A stretch of 64,000 nt of DNA from Epilithonimonas arachidiradicis (lineage in GTDB: Bacteria; Bacteroidota; Bacteroidia; Flavobacteriales; Weeksellaceae), in the NCBI RefSeq assembly GCF_003610695.1, contig NZ_RAQH01000001.1:769599-833598 (forward strand), written 5' to 3'. Below the pieces are notes generated by a model. It worked only from the letters and a program-made list of their open reading frames with translations, was not told the DNA's origin and did not search any database. The number at the start of each line of letters is the position of its first letter. The first letter of the stretch is position 1. Made by a program: the position numbers and the translations under genes. Below are positions 18,172 through 28,247 of this stretch, one piece after another.

Positions 18172-18859
18172 ATTCTTCGAAGGCGAAGAGTTGACGCCGG
18201 AAGAACATCTGTTTCTCAAAAACGAAAGTGATAACCCCTATTTTTCTTTTCTGAATGAAGAGAAACAGGATAAATTAGATATAAGCTTCGACGATTTCTT
18301 AAAGAAAACCGAAGAACCAAAAATAGTTGCGCTTCCGATTGTAAAAAGGAAATCTTACACACAATATTGGATGGCTGCGAGTTTGGTAATGTTAATGGGA
18401 ATCACAGGACTTTGGATGTTCAACAATCCTGAGAACATAGCACCTCAAATTGCTAATCATAATGTAGCGCCTAAGAAAGTTGAAGCGCGAAAAGCTGCTC
18501 CGGTAGAAGAAACTCAGACTCAACAGCCGGTTTTAGCTCAACAAGATATGCATCCAGTAAAGCAAACGATTGAGAAGAAAAATTCAGCGGAAAATCAACA
18601 ACCAAAAGCGCAATTCGCTTCTCAGCAGCCGAAACCAATTAAAACTGATAATCAAGCCCAAAATCAAGTAAACTCAGATTCGGAGTATAATCCAAATTAT
18701 GTTATCATCAATGGAAAACCAATCTACAGCGAACAGGAAGCCATCGCTATAACAGAGGATACTTTTAATTATTTTGCAAGTAACGTTACCCAAACCATAA
18801 ATCAGGCAGAATCTGCCCAAAATCAATCATTGGATTTTTACAGGATTCTTAATTTTTAA
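18131..18859 (+). CDS. Single-pass membrane protein, probable anti-sigma factor
   Basis: A 242-residue protein overlapping the ECF sigma gene; the ATG at 18137 is an alternative start two codons later. A cytoplasmic N-terminal part (about 1-75, RYKDWESRFFEGEELTPEEH) precedes one transmembrane helix (about 78-96, YWMAASLVMLMGITGLWMF). A Gln/Pro/Ala-rich periplasmic region (115-180) and a short conserved-looking end follow. The position and topology fit an anti-sigma factor, but no zinc-binding HxxxCxxC motif is visible. The N-terminal WESRFFEGEELTPEE resembles segments seen in sigma-associated Bacteroidota proteins (from memory). Confidence 0.65.
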   Translation: MHMKTDRYKDWESRFFEGEELTPEEHLFLKNESDNPYFSFLNEEKQDKLDISFDDFLKKTEEPKIVALPIVKRKSYTQYWMAASLVMLMGITGLWMFNNPENIAPQIANHNVAPKKVEARKAAPVEETQTQQPVLAQQDMHPVKQTIEKKNSAENQQPKAQFASQQPKPIKTDNQAQNQVNSDSEYNPNYVIINGKPIYSEQEAIAITEDTFNYFASNVTQTINQAESAQNQSLDFYRILNF

Positions 18860-18962
18860 AATATTAATTAATCAAAAATGAAGTCGCTATCTACGAATCT
18901 TCTGAAATAGTACTAACGAAATGGCGATTGCATAAGACCTTAGACAACAACCAAAAATTATT

Positions 18963-20210
18963 ATGAAAAAAATATCAATATTCATCGTATTATTTCTTCT
19001 GTCCACTAATATTTTCGGACAAACAGAAGAACTTAATAAGCTCTTTGATAAATATCAGGACACAGAAGGTGTGACCTCTATCAAGATTGCAAAACCTATG
19101 TTCAAGTTATTGAATAATCTTAAAATTGATGACGAAGAATTAGGTAAAATTCAACCGCTTTTAGGAAAAGTTAATGGACTTAAAATGCTGGTTCTGGAAA
19201 AATCTGCAAAATCAGATAATCCTCTTGTAGACGAAAAGAAAATCGAAAAGGAAATTGCAAATTCTCTCAAAAATATGAAATATGAGGAATTGGTCACTGT
19301 GAACAATCGTGATGCTAAAATCAAATTTATGGCTCAGGATATCACATCCAATGTGATGGACAATCTGATTCTTAACATTATGTCAGAAGACAGTTCTGTA
19401 CTGATGATGTTGGACGGAAAAATCTCTATGGAGGATGTAAACAATCTGATGCAGGAAACTAAAAATGTATCTTCTCTAAATCCGGTTTCTACAATCAAAT
19501 CTGATAAAACTAATGTTGGCAGTGTAAGAGATGTTCCTGCTTTCAATGGGATAGAAACTTCTTCGGGAGTTGATGTAGAATTCAGTCAAAGTCCAAAGCA
19601 AAGTGTGGTTGTGAAAGTAGAACCTGAAAAGCAACAATATGTTATCACTGAAGTTGAAAATGGTGTATTGAAAATCTTTGTGAGAAACAAAGGTGTTAAG
19701 AATCTGAATTTCAATAGTCTTAAAGTGATTGTTTCCGGACCAAAATTATCCAGATTGGTTACTAAATCCGGTTCCAGTTTCAAAGCAGTAACACCAGTTA
19801 ATGAAACCAATTTTGCTGCAAGCTGTACATCTGGGTCACAGGTTTCGGGAGACTTTAAAATCTCTACAAACACGGCCTTGGAAGTATCTTCCGGTGTTAA
19901 TGTCAAAATGAACCTTGAAACCAAATCCCTGGCTTTGGAAGCAAGTAGCGGAAGTTCTATCAAATTAGCGGGCAAAGCAGATTCCGGCGTTTACAGCGCA
20001 AGCAGCGGAAGTTCTATATCGGCTAATGATTTTGTTACCAAATCAGCAGTTGTAGATGCCTCTTCCGGAGCCAATGTGAAAATCAATACAACAGAAAGTC
20101 TGACAGCAAGCGCAAGTTCGGCATCATCCATCCAGTACAGAGGAAATCCTTCTAAGGTAAGCAAATCTGCCCAGGAAGTTACAGGCGCAAGCATTACTTC
20201 AATCAACTAA
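18963..20210 (+). CDS. Secreted DUF4252 plus head-GIN domain protein
   Basis: A 415-residue exported protein (signal peptide 1-19, ending IFGQ). Residues 20-170 match the DUF4252 pattern (LNKLFDKYQDTEGVTSIKIAKPMFKL). Residues 185-400 form a head-GIN/DUF2807 beta-solenoid, opening VPAFNGIETSSGVDVEFSQSP and containing repeated SSG turns (for example ALEASSGSSIKL and SASSGSSIS). Head-GIN domains are annotated as putative autotransporter-adhesin-like; their function is unproven. It is the third gene of the ECF operon, after a 103-bp gap, and a likely output of that sigma factor. Confidence 0.82.
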   Translation: MKKISIFIVLFLLSTNIFGQTEELNKLFDKYQDTEGVTSIKIAKPMFKLLNNLKIDDEELGKIQPLLGKVNGLKMLVLEKSAKSDNPLVDEKKIEKEIANSLKNMKYEELVTVNNRDAKIKFMAQDITSNVMDNLILNIMSEDSSVLMMLDGKISMEDVNNLMQETKNVSSLNPVSTIKSDKTNVGSVRDVPAFNGIETSSGVDVEFSQSPKQSVVVKVEPEKQQYVITEVENGVLKIFVRNKGVKNLNFNSLKVIVSGPKLSRLVTKSGSSFKAVTPVNETNFAASCTSGSQVSGDFKISTNTALEVSSGVNVKMNLETKSLALEASSGSSIKLAGKADSGVYSASSGSSISANDFVTKSAVVDASSGANVKINTTESLTASASSASSIQYRGNPSKVSKSAQEVTGASITSIN

Positions 20211-20221
20211 AAACTAAAATT

Positions 20222-20746
20222 ATGCTACGATTCTTATACATTATTATTTTGACGATTGTCGGTTTTTTTCTTCAGTCGTGTATGGTTTCTCAAAATAAAG
20301 TTCACACCGATTTTTTTGATAATCCGGGATTCAAAGAAAATTCGACTTTTGTGAGTATCAATGTTCCGACTTTCTTAGCGAAATCCTACGTGAAGCAGGC
20401 TTTAAGAGAAGACGGCGAAAGCCAGGAAGTGATTGATCTGGTCAAGAGGATCAGCGACGTAAAAGTGCTGATTGTCGAAAGTTCCAAAACGCCGGTTAAA
20501 GCAGAATTCCAAAAATATCTTTCCAAAAATAACTACGAAGAATGGATGTCTGTAAAACAACAGGGCCAGCTTATCAGCATCAATGCACAACAGTCAAAAG
20601 ACTTAATCAAGCGAATGATAATCACCGTTAATGATGATAATGACGAAAGTATTTTTGTAGATGTGAAAGGGAAATTCACGCCGGATGATATCTCAAAAAT
20701 CATCAATGCGACAGAAAAAAATCAAATCAAAATTCATAGAAACTAA
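20222..20746 (+). CDS. DUF4252 lipoprotein
   Basis: A 174-residue lipoprotein (lipobox LQSC, Cys20) whose body is a DUF4252 domain. It shares the pattern VKVLIVESSKTPVKAEFQKYL with the corresponding LKMLVLEKSAKSDNP region of the preceding gene, so the two are probably paralogues by duplication, one with an added GIN domain. It lies 11 bp after that gene and ends the operon. Function is unknown. Confidence 0.82.
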   Translation: MLRFLYIIILTIVGFFLQSCMVSQNKVHTDFFDNPGFKENSTFVSINVPTFLAKSYVKQALREDGESQEVIDLVKRISDVKVLIVESSKTPVKAEFQKYLSKNNYEEWMSVKQQGQLISINAQQSKDLIKRMIITVNDDNDESIFVDVKGKFTPDDISKIINATEKNQIKIHRN

Positions 20747-20757
20747 ATTTTTCAATT

Positions 20758-20782
20758 AACCACTATTTTGTAGTGGTTTTTG
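20758..20782 (+). terminator. Rho-independent terminator of the ECF operon
   Basis: The stem AACCACTA / TAGTGGTT has a TTTTG loop and a T-run. It separates the operon from the convergent gene on the minus strand. Confidence 0.82.
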
Positions 20783-20786
20783 TGCT

Positions 20787-21242
20787 TTAGAAATCTTCTG
20801 AATTTCTATTGGAGTATTTAATTTTATGCTTTTTAACTGCTACATCAATAGAGTAGCACTTATGAATATCTTCATCTTTCTTGGATAATTCGGCAATTTT
20901 TACAAAATAATTATGGAGATGATCCAGCTCTTTTTCTGTAAGATCTTCTACATCTACCAATCTGTTGCTCGCTTGTTTGCTGGCCGCAATCAACTCGTTC
21001 AGTTTTAACTGGATCGCTTTACTGTCTTTATTTTGTGCTTTCTGAATAAGGAAAACCATCAGAAAAGTGATAATAGTAGTTCCCGTGTTTATGACTAGCT
21101 GCCACGTTTCCGAATAGTCGAAAACTGGTCCACAAACTGCCCAAATTATTACAATTGATGTCGCGCTTATGAATGCGTATGAACTACCGGTGAAATTTGT
21201 GGCCCAATTCGCAAATTTTTCGAAAAGATTTTTATTCTGCAT
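20787..21242 (-). CDS. Low-affinity iron permease family membrane protein
   Basis: A 151-residue protein with two transmembrane helices (about 20-40 and 48-66), between which is the conserved GPVFDYSETWQLVINTGTTIITF. A cytoplasmic coiled tail (75-140) follows. This matches the small bacterial members of the low-affinity iron permease (PF04120) family, named after yeast Fet4. Iron transport by the bacterial proteins is not established, so the name should be read as a family label. Confidence 0.82.
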   Translation of the reverse strand: MQNKNLFEKFANWATNFTGSSYAFISATSIVIIWAVCGPVFDYSETWQLVINTGTTIITFLMVFLIQKAQNKDSKAIQLKLNELIAASKQASNRLVDVEDLTEKELDHLHNYFVKIAELSKKDEDIHKCYSIDVAVKKHKIKYSNRNSEDF

Positions 21243-21287
21243 TTTATTTTAAATTTTAATTAAATATATCAATTTAATAGAAAAGAA

Positions 21288-21310
21288 AAGACCTCCAAAA
21301 TTGGAGGCCT
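21288..21310 (-). terminator. Rho-independent terminator after metalloprotease
   Basis: The inverted repeat CCTCCAA / TTGGAGG is followed on the minus strand by CTTTTCTTTT. It lies just past the protease stop. Confidence 0.7.
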
Positions 21311-21332
21311 AATATGAAATAATTTTAGATGA

Positions 21333-23549
21333 TTATTCTTTTACAAATTTAGTTTTAACTACTGTACCTTTATCATCAATACTGATGAAATAAACACCTT
21401 TGGCTAATTTGTTAACAGCAATTTTTCCAGAACCCAGATTACCTTTAGATACAATCTGTCCTGCAGCATTGAAAATCTCGTAAGAAGAATTCACCGTGAC
21501 GTTTGTAACATTAAGAACATCTTTTACCGGATTAGGATACACTTGAAGTGATTTCGAACTCACATCAGACACAGCTAATGTTGCGCTTACTGTTGCCGGT
21601 TTTACGGCATAAAAAACATTTCCTATAGCAGAAACTCTTACATGTCCAGATTTACCGATTAAACTGGCAGGTATATTAACGCTTGCTGTACCAGAATTAG
21701 GTACTGATTCTGCTAAGGTCGTCCAAGTTGCACCACTATCTGACGTGAAATCAATTTTAACATTAGCAACATTATATGGATTTGCTGTAGTTCCTGAAAC
21801 CACCCAAGTTATAGTCGAGTTCCCTCCTGCAGATAATGTAGAAGGTGTGTTGACAGTAAATGCACTTGCAGATCCAACCACAATTGTTTGTGTTGCAAAA
21901 GCGGTCTGTGCTTGCCCTCCTGGTTTATTATCTCTCACAGTTACTCTGAAATTAGTTGTTCTGGCAACTGTAGATGCAGCTTCAAAGTCTGCTGTATTTT
22001 TCACTGTGCCTCCCAGAACTGTAGAGAGTTTTGGAAAATATCTTGTTGGATTTGCGGTTGGAGGATATGATCTGAAGCTAGCCCCAGATGTTGTATTGCC
22101 AATATTACTTTTAGTGACTCCATTGGCTAATGTGCTATTATTCATCTGCTCCCAGCAATAAGTAAGAGCGTCTCCATCTGGATCTGTAGCATTAGCTGTT
22201 AATACAAATGCTGTCCCTTTTGGAATAGTGTAAGAAGTCGTCATAGCAGTAACAACCGGAGGGTTATTGGCAATATCCGTTTCAACATCTACCGTTTTTG
22301 AAGCAAGATTGGCTTGAACCTGGTCTATACTTGCACTATGGAAATAAGGATCAGAATGGGCCTGAACATCAGTTGTTGAGCCAGTGATTCCTGCATATCC
22401 CATAATTGTTGATCCAGAACCAGGTTCCATTTCTTTGTTCAGATATTGCTCATAAAAGCTATAGGTATGAGAATCTCCTAATTGATGTCCCAGCTCATGC
22501 GCCACATAATCGATATCGAAGCTATCACCTTTTGGAACATCATCACCAGGGGATGTAATACCACTGCCTTTATAATTATCTGGAGCGATATATGCGTATC
22601 CACAACCTCCGTTAGCTGCTGAGTAAGATGTTGTCGTAATATCATTGCTTCCAATACATCCAATACATCCAGCATTTCCTCCTCCGCCAGTTGCACCAAA
22701 TAAGTGTCCTATATCATAATCTGCATCTGTTATACCATAGTTTCCTCCATGAAGAACATTCATTAGCTCATAGTTCCATTTGCACATTTGACTTGCATTG
22801 CTGTAGGGATCAGAAGATGCTGTTGTGAAAATGAGATTCGGAGCATTGACCATATTAAGATGTAAATTAAATTCTTGTTCAAAAACGCCATTTACTCTTG
22901 TGAGCGTTGCATTGATTTGAGCCAGTGCACCTGCTGTTCCGCCAAAATACGTTGTATATTCTCCAGTAACAGACATGGCTAATCTAAGTGTATGGAATTT
23001 TTTGTTCCCTGATTTTTCTGCAGCTCCATTCTTTGCTAATTGATTTAATCTCTCAATAGACTCCGTACTTTCTTTTGTACCGCAAACAAAAGCACCATTT
23101 TTACTGGTCTTTCCATGAACTGAATAAAAAGCCTTGTTATCTGTTGCCGGCTCAATAAACTCATATTTACCATTATCAATAATCATGGATTGGAAATCAT
23201 TAGGAGCAACACTGAATCTAATATACTTTGTAGGATTATCAATTCCTACTCCAACATAAGATCCCAATTGATACTGATTAGCCAAAGTTTCATCCATTAC
23301 CGGGAAGCTATTCACAGCAAATCTTTCTATTCCATCTGCTGTTGGAATACTGACAGTAACAGTTCCAACATTCTTATCAACTTTATCAGCTGCCAGCAAT
23401 TGACCTCTAATAGCATCGATGTCTAATTTGTAATAAACTGAGTTATCACTTTTTTTTGTGAGTGCTACATTAGGTGTTGCTTTACTCCATTGCGCATTAA
23501 TCAATGGTAAGCTACCTAAAAATAGCAAAGTAGTTAATGTTTTCTTCAT
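21333..23549 (-). CDS. T9SS-secreted reprolysin-like zinc metalloprotease
   Basis: A 738-residue secreted protease: signal peptide (1-19), propeptide-like region to about 185, then a metzincin catalytic domain with the zinc motif HELGHQLGDSH (351-361) and Met-turn IMGYAG (Met383). Fibronectin-like or Ig-like beta domains follow (about 420-650). The C-terminal type A T9SS sorting domain starts at LQVYPNPVKDVLNV and ends KTKFVKE. It would cleave extracellular proteins. A TACATTTG -7 box (plus 23569-23576, minus strand) implies a very short leader before the ATG at 23549. Confidence 0.92.
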   Translation of the reverse strand: MKKTLTTLLFLGSLPLINAQWSKATPNVALTKKSDNSVYYKLDIDAIRGQLLAADKVDKNVGTVTVSIPTADGIERFAVNSFPVMDETLANQYQLGSYVGVGIDNPTKYIRFSVAPNDFQSMIIDNGKYEFIEPATDNKAFYSVHGKTSKNGAFVCGTKESTESIERLNQLAKNGAAEKSGNKKFHTLRLAMSVTGEYTTYFGGTAGALAQINATLTRVNGVFEQEFNLHLNMVNAPNLIFTTASSDPYSNASQMCKWNYELMNVLHGGNYGITDADYDIGHLFGATGGGGNAGCIGCIGSNDITTTSYSAANGGCGYAYIAPDNYKGSGITSPGDDVPKGDSFDIDYVAHELGHQLGDSHTYSFYEQYLNKEMEPGSGSTIMGYAGITGSTTDVQAHSDPYFHSASIDQVQANLASKTVDVETDIANNPPVVTAMTTSYTIPKGTAFVLTANATDPDGDALTYCWEQMNNSTLANGVTKSNIGNTTSGASFRSYPPTANPTRYFPKLSTVLGGTVKNTADFEAASTVARTTNFRVTVRDNKPGGQAQTAFATQTIVVGSASAFTVNTPSTLSAGGNSTITWVVSGTTANPYNVANVKIDFTSDSGATWTTLAESVPNSGTASVNIPASLIGKSGHVRVSAIGNVFYAVKPATVSATLAVSDVSSKSLQVYPNPVKDVLNVTNVTVNSSYEIFNAAGQIVSKGNLGSGKIAVNKLAKGVYFISIDDKGTVVKTKFVKE

Positions 23550-23568
23550 ATTCTTAAATTAAGGGTGA

Positions 23569-23576
23569 CAAATGTA
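23569..23576 (-). promoter_or_regulatory. Putative -7 box of the metalloprotease gene
   Basis: TACATTTG on the minus strand fits the Bacteroidota TAnnTTTG consensus about 20 nt before the start codon. No TTG -33 element is found at 17-23 bp. Confidence 0.45.
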
Positions 23577-23722
23577 ATATTTTATTATAAATATTGTATT
23601 GATTTTTAAAAAATATTTTAATTTTAACAAAGTAATTTAATTTATCTATAAATAATCCTGTTTTAATAAAAATTCTAAATATTATTTTAAGCTTATTTTA
23701 AGATGTCATAATTTATTACAAC

Positions 23723-23753
23723 AAAAAAATCCCTCTTCTTTCGAAAAGGGATT
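23723..23753 (-). terminator. Rho-independent terminator of the str operon
   Basis: The stem AAATCCC / GGGATTT, extended by partial pairing, is followed by T7 on the minus strand just after rpsJ. Confidence 0.78.
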
Positions 23754-23786
23754 TATATCAATATGATAAGCCAAAAGGCTCAATTA

Positions 23787-24092
23787 TCACACTTTAATTT
23801 CTACGTCTACTCCTGAAGGAAGTTCTAATTTCATTAGAGCATCAACAGTTTTGGAAGAAGAAGAGTAGATATCCATCAATCTTTTGTGAGCAGAAAGTTG
23901 GAACTGTTCTCTTGCCTTCTTGTTGACGTGCGGAGATCTCAACACCGTGAAGATTCTCTTGTTCGTTGGCAATGGGATAGGACCGTTTACAACAGCACCA
24001 GTCGCCTTTACCGTTTTTACGATTTTCTCTGCAGATTTATCTACCAAGTTGTAATCGTAAGATTTAAGTTTTATTCTGATTCTTTGTGACAT
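23787..24092 (-). CDS. rpsJ: 30S ribosomal protein S10
   Basis: A 101-residue S10, full length, starting [20 protein letters not shown]. It contributes to the 30S head and to NusG/NusE antitermination. It is the last gene of the str operon here. In many Bacteroidota and in the ancestral order rplC would follow directly, but rplC lies 14.4 kb away on the other strand. Confidence 0.98.
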   Translation of the reverse strand: MSQRIRIKLKSYDYNLVDKSAEKIVKTVKATGAVVNGPIPLPTNKRIFTVLRSPHVNKKAREQFQLSAHKRLMDIYSSSSKTVDALMKLELPSGVDVEIKV

Positions 24093-24109
24093 TTTAATCT
24101 AATTTAATA

Positions 24110-26227
24110 TTAACCTTTAGCCTTAGCGATTACTTCTTCAGCAACGTTGTTCGGAGCAGCTTCATATTTTTCGAATTCCATAGAAGATGTTGCTCTACCT
24201 GAAGATAAAGTTCTAAGAGAAGTTACATAACCAAACATTTCAGATAGTGGTACGAAAGCCTTGATAACTTTAGCGTTGTTTCTATCGTCCATACCGTTTA
24301 CTGTACCTCTTCTTCTGTTAAGGTCACCTACGATATCACCCATATATTCTTCCGGAGTTACAACTTCCAGTTTCATAATTGGTTCCATGATCACCGCTTT
24401 AGCAGCTCTACCAGATTCTTTGAAACCAAGCTTAGCAGCTAATTCGAAAGATAATTGGTCAGAGTCAACTGCGTGGAAAGATCCGTCCTTAAGAACGATT
24501 TTCATCGCTTCTACTTCGAATCCAGCTAAAGGACCGTTCTTCATAGCTTCTCTGAATCCTTTTTCAACTGAAGGGATAAATTCTTTAGGAATGTTACCAC
24601 CTTTAATTTCGTTGATGAATTCAAGACCTGTTTTACCTTCGTCAGCAGGACCGATTTCGAATACGATATCCGCGAACTTACCTCTACCTCCAGATTGCTT
24701 TTTGTAAACCTCTCTGTGGTTAGCTTTTTGTGTAAGAGCTTCTTTGTACTCTACTTGCGGCTGACCTTGGTTAACTTCTACTTTGAACTCTCTTCTCATA
24801 CGGTCTACGATGATATCCAAGTGAAGCTCACCCATACCAGAGATAATAGTTTGTCCTGAAGCCTCGTCAGTCTTAACCTGGAACGTTGGATCTTCTTCAG
24901 CTAATTTAGCCAAAGCGTTACCCATTTTATCCTGGTCAGCTTTAGTTTTAGGCTCAACAGCGATACCGATTACCGGATCCGGGAAGATCATAGATTCAAG
25001 AACGATTGGGTTCTTTTCATCAGATAACGTATCTCCTGTTTTGATATCTTTAAATCCTACAGCTGCACCGATATCTCCAGCTTCGATATACTCAACCGGA
25101 TTTTGCTTATTAGCGTGCATCTGATAGATTCTTGAGATTCTTTCTTTGTTACCAGATCTTGTGTTCAACACATAAGAACCAGCATCCAATCTTCCTGAAT
25201 AAGCTCTGAAGAATGCTAATCTACCTACGAACGGGTCAGTAGCAATTTTGAAAGCTAATGCAGCGAAAGGCTCTTCAACAGATGGTTTTCTTTCGATATC
25301 AGCATCAGTTCTTGGGTCTGTTCCTTTGATATTATCCTTATCTAGTGGAGAAGGAAGATATTTACAAACAGCATCCAACATAAACTGTACTCCTTTGTTC
25401 TTGAAAGAAGAACCACAAGTCATAGGAATGATAGAAAGATCGATAGTAGCTTTTCTAAGTGCTTCGTTGATTTCTTCTTCAGAAATTGAATCCGGATCTT
25501 CGAAGAATTTCTCCATCAAAGTCTCATCATAATCAGCTACAGCTTCTACTAATTTCTCTCTGTATTCAAGAACTTCATCCTTCATATCTTCCGGAATTGG
25601 AACTACTTCATAAGTAGCACCTTGTCCAGCTTCATCCCAGATGATCGCTCTGTTTTTGATTAAGTCTACAACCCCTTTGAAATCTTCTTCAGCACCGATT
25701 GGTAAAACGATTGGAACTGCATTAGATCCTAACATTTCTTTTACTTGTTTTACAACGTTCAAGAAGTCAGCACCTTGTCTGTCCATTTTGTTTACGAATC
25801 CCATTCTAGCAACTTTGTAGTTGTCAGCAAGTCTCCAGTTTGTTTCAGACTGAGGCTCTACTCCGTCTACTGCAGAGAAAAGGAATACCAATCCATCTAA
25901 TACTCTCAAAGATCTGTTTACTTCTACAGTGAAGTCAACGTGTCCCGGTGTATCGATGATGTTGAAGTGGTAAGGTTTTGTTTCAGGTAATTTCTTACCT
26001 TGATCTGTTGGGAAATTCCAGTTACAAGTAGTTGCAGCAGAAGTAATTGTAATACCTCTTTCTGCTTCCTGTTCCATCCAGTCCATTGTAGAAGCACCAT
26101 CGTGAACCTCTCCAATTTTGTGGTTTACACCTGTATAGAATAAAATCCTTTCTGTAGTGGTAGTCTTACCTGCATCAATGTGAGCAGCAATACCAATATT
26201 TCTTGTAAATTTAAGATCTCTTCCCAT
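24110..26227 (-). CDS. fusA: Elongation factor G
   Basis: A 705-residue translocation GTPase. The G1 motif [13 protein letters not shown]3 DTPGH and G4 NKMD are present, and length and domain order are standard. It drives tRNA-mRNA translocation. It lies 6 bp after rpsG and 17 bp before rpsJ. No tuf gene follows in this operon. Confidence 0.98.
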   Translation of the reverse strand: MGRDLKFTRNIGIAAHIDAGKTTTTERILFYTGVNHKIGEVHDGASTMDWMEQEAERGITITSAATTCNWNFPTDQGKKLPETKPYHFNIIDTPGHVDFTVEVNRSLRVLDGLVFLFSAVDGVEPQSETNWRLADNYKVARMGFVNKMDRQGADFLNVVKQVKEMLGSNAVPIVLPIGAEEDFKGVVDLIKNRAIIWDEAGQGATYEVVPIPEDMKDEVLEYREKLVEAVADYDETLMEKFFEDPDSISEEEINEALRKATIDLSIIPMTCGSSFKNKGVQFMLDAVCKYLPSPLDKDNIKGTDPRTDADIERKPSVEEPFAALAFKIATDPFVGRLAFFRAYSGRLDAGSYVLNTRSGNKERISRIYQMHANKQNPVEYIEAGDIGAAVGFKDIKTGDTLSDEKNPIVLESMIFPDPVIGIAVEPKTKADQDKMGNALAKLAEEDPTFQVKTDEASGQTIISGMGELHLDIIVDRMRREFKVEVNQGQPQVEYKEALTQKANHREVYKKQSGGRGKFADIVFEIGPADEGKTGLEFINEIKGGNIPKEFIPSVEKGFREAMKNGPLAGFEVEAMKIVLKDGSFHAVDSDQLSFELAAKLGFKESGRAAKAVIMEPIMKLEVVTPEEYMGDIVGDLNRRRGTVNGMDDRNNAKVIKAFVPLSEMFGYVTSLRTLSSGRATSSMEFEKYEAAPNNVAEEVIAKAKG

Positions 26228-26233
26228 TTCAGA

Positions 26234-26710
26234 TTAGAATTTGAAGTGCGAGAAAGCCTTGTTAGCTTCCGCCATTTTGTGAGTATCAGTTTTCTTTTTG
26301 AAAGCTGCACCTTCTTCTCTTGAAGCAGCTACAACTTCGTTAGCTAATTTCAAAGCCATAGACTTATCATTTCTAGCTTTAGAATATTTGATTAACCATT
26401 TCATTGCCATAGAAATTTTTCTATCAGCTCTGATTGGCATAGGAATTTGGAAGTTAGCTCCACCTACTCTTCTAGAACGTACTTCTACGTGAGGCATTAC
26501 ATTAGTCAATGCATCTTTCCAGATTTCAAGTGCAGTTTTTTCGTTATCTCCTTTTTTAGTTTCTACGATATCCAATGCATCATAGAAAATTTTGAATGCG
26601 ATTGACTTCTTACCGTCAAGCATTAGGTTATTTACGAATCTAGTTACCAATTGATCATTAAATTTCGGATCTGGTAACAACGGTCTTTTTTTCGCTTTCG
26701 TCTTTCTCAT
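26234..26710 (-). CDS. rpsG: 30S ribosomal protein S7
   Basis: A 158-residue S7, the primary 16S rRNA binder of the 30S head. It starts [20 protein letters not shown] and is full length. It sits 22 bp after rpsL in the str operon, where S7 is the autogenous regulator in E. coli; no such site is evident here. Confidence 0.98.
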   Translation of the reverse strand: MRKTKAKKRPLLPDPKFNDQLVTRFVNNLMLDGKKSIAFKIFYDALDIVETKKGDNEKTALEIWKDALTNVMPHVEVRSRRVGGANFQIPMPIRADRKISMAMKWLIKYSKARNDKSMALKLANEVVAASREEGAAFKKKTDTHKMAEANKAFSHFKF

Positions 26711-26732
26711 TGTCTTATTCCTTATTTAATGA

Positions 26733-27146
26733 TTATTTTTTCTTTCCTTTTGCTGGTGCAGCTGCAGCCTGACCTGGTTTAGGTCTCTTAGCTCCATACT
26801 TAGATCTTCTCTGTGTTCTTCCATTTACACCTGCAGTGTCTAATGCACCTCTTACGATGTGGTAACGTACTCCCGGTAGGTCTTTCACCCTTCCGCCTCT
26901 TACCAATACTATCGAGTGCTCTTGAAGATTATGTCCTTCGCCCGGGATGTAGGCGTTAACTTCTTTACCGTTAGAAAGTCTTACCCTTGCAACTTTTCTA
27001 AGTGCAGAGTTAGGTTTCTTCGGTGTAGTAGTATATACTCTCGTACATACACCACGTCTTTGTGGACAAGAATCAAGGGCAGCCGATTTGCTCTTCTTGG
27101 CAAGCGTGGCTCTTCCTTTTCTTACTAATTGTTGAATAGTAGGCAT
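26733..27146 (-). CDS. rpsL: 30S ribosomal protein S12
   Basis: A 137-residue S12 with the decoding-centre loops [12 protein letters not shown] and [13 protein letters not shown]. The lysines whose substitution gives streptomycin resistance (E. coli K42 and K87) are retained, so the sequence looks wild type. The C-terminal tail is Ala/Lys-rich. It is the first gene of the operon, about 20 nt downstream of a canonical promoter. Confidence 0.98.
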   Translation of the reverse strand: MPTIQQLVRKGRATLAKKSKSAALDSCPQRRGVCTRVYTTTPKKPNSALRKVARVRLSNGKEVNAYIPGEGHNLQEHSIVLVRGGRVKDLPGVRYHIVRGALDTAGVNGRTQRRSKYGAKRPKPGQAAAAPAKGKKK

Positions 27147-27170
27147 TTAATTGCTTTTTATTTTAGGGTG

Positions 27171-27200
27171 CAAAAATATAAATAATTTTTTAATCTACAA
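27171..27200 (-). promoter_or_regulatory. Promoter of the str operon
   Basis: On the minus strand a TTG -33 (plus 27198-27200) is separated by exactly 19 bp from TATTTTTG (plus 27171-27178). This is the canonical Bacteroidota arrangement and would give a leader of only about 20 nt before rpsL. Confidence 0.8.
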
Positions 27201-27257
27201 GCAGTTATGGGAAATTAAATTTAATTTCTATAATCTTAATTTTTTACGGGCATTTTG

Positions 27258-27265
27258 TATGTTTG
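27258..27265 (+). promoter_or_regulatory. Putative -7 box, divergent gene
   Basis: TATGTTTG matches TAnnTTTG about 27 nt before the ATG at 27292. It supports that start over the upstream in-frame ATG at 27151. Confidence 0.5.
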
Positions 27266-27291
27266 CAAAAAACTTAAATAATTTATTAATC

Positions 27292-28161
27292 ATGAAAAGA
27301 GCATTAGCATTAGTCGCTTTACTACTATTTACCAGTATCTTTTCTCAAGAAAAGAAAAACTACAAAGAAGGAATTCTTACAACTTTAACTAACGAGACCA
27401 TTGCATTCAAAGACTTGACTTGGGATAAGAACGGAAAAGCTCATTACCTCAATGCAACCAATAAGCAAATGGAAGAGCTGTATGACAATTCAATTAAAAA
27501 TATTGAAGAAGTAGCAGCATCGGATCCAAAATTCACATTGATAACAGGAGAAAGTACTTCACTTACTAATTCTACTTTGATTAAAGAGAATACGACTAAA
27601 AGTGATTATCCGGAAGGGATCTATGCTACAAAGGAAGATTTTATAAAGAAAACACCTTCCGGCAATGAAGAACTTTCAAAAAAAGGACTGATTGGTTTCA
27701 CAAAAGAGTTAGTAGATGATAGCGTTACTGAATGTTTTTTCTATGATACAAAATCTGATAAAAAACTTAAAGATGTTTTTGCAGTTGTTTATCACGGTAG
27801 CCTGTATTTTAATGTGGCCGCAATATTGACCCACAGAAACAAGACAGACAGAGCGCAAACAGCGGACTTTCCCAATAGTTTTGTAAAAGCTTTATTTGGT
27901 GGTGACAATTATATCTATACAGAAGTTCCTTTAGCCAATGTGTGGGCAAAGGGTTGGGCTTATAACGTTGGAGCACCTGGAATAGTCAATTCCGGAAAAG
28001 GAATCGTTTGGGATTATAAGAATCAGGAGTTTAATATTTTCAAAAACTGTGAGGATTATAATGACTTCATAAAAGACAAATATGCTGCGGGCGTGCAAAA
28101 ATGTCCTAAACAGCAGCCGGATAATAATGAAGTAAGAAAAGCCATAGATATTATAAAATAA
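27292..28161 (+). CDS. Secreted protein of unknown function
   Basis: A 289-residue protein starting MKRALALVALLLFTSIFSQ, a clear signal peptide. The frame is open upstream to 27151, but that extension crosses the divergent promoter region and would bury the signal peptide, so I reject it. The body has no motif I recognise; it contains YPEGIYATKEDFIKKTPS, which resembles a segment of other Flavobacteriia hypothetical proteins (from memory). It stands alone upstream of dps. Confidence 0.75.
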   Translation: MKRALALVALLLFTSIFSQEKKNYKEGILTTLTNETIAFKDLTWDKNGKAHYLNATNKQMEELYDNSIKNIEEVAASDPKFTLITGESTSLTNSTLIKENTTKSDYPEGIYATKEDFIKKTPSGNEELSKKGLIGFTKELVDDSVTECFFYDTKSDKKLKDVFAVVYHGSLYFNVAAILTHRNKTDRAQTADFPNSFVKALFGGDNYIYTEVPLANVWAKGWAYNVGAPGIVNSGKGIVWDYKNQEFNIFKNCEDYNDFIKDKYAAGVQKCPKQQPDNNEVRKAIDIIK

Positions 28162-28247
28162 TACAATGAAAAAAATCATTTTCTTGTTCTAAAATTCAAA
28201 GGATTTTGGCATAGTTATTAATAGTAGTTCAGCATAATTTATTTATT

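Noticed and set aside
18481..18680. Gln-rich repetitive stretch as a tandem DNA repeat
   Set aside because: It is low-complexity coding sequence of the membrane protein's periplasmic linker without a regular period.
24261..24707. 148-aa ORF antisense to fusA
   Set aside because: Falls entirely in the elongation factor G gene; composition and lack of signals mark it as a shadow.
27151..27291. N-terminal extension of the secreted protein at 27292
   Set aside because: It would bury a clean signal peptide and overlap the divergent promoter region and a -7 box.
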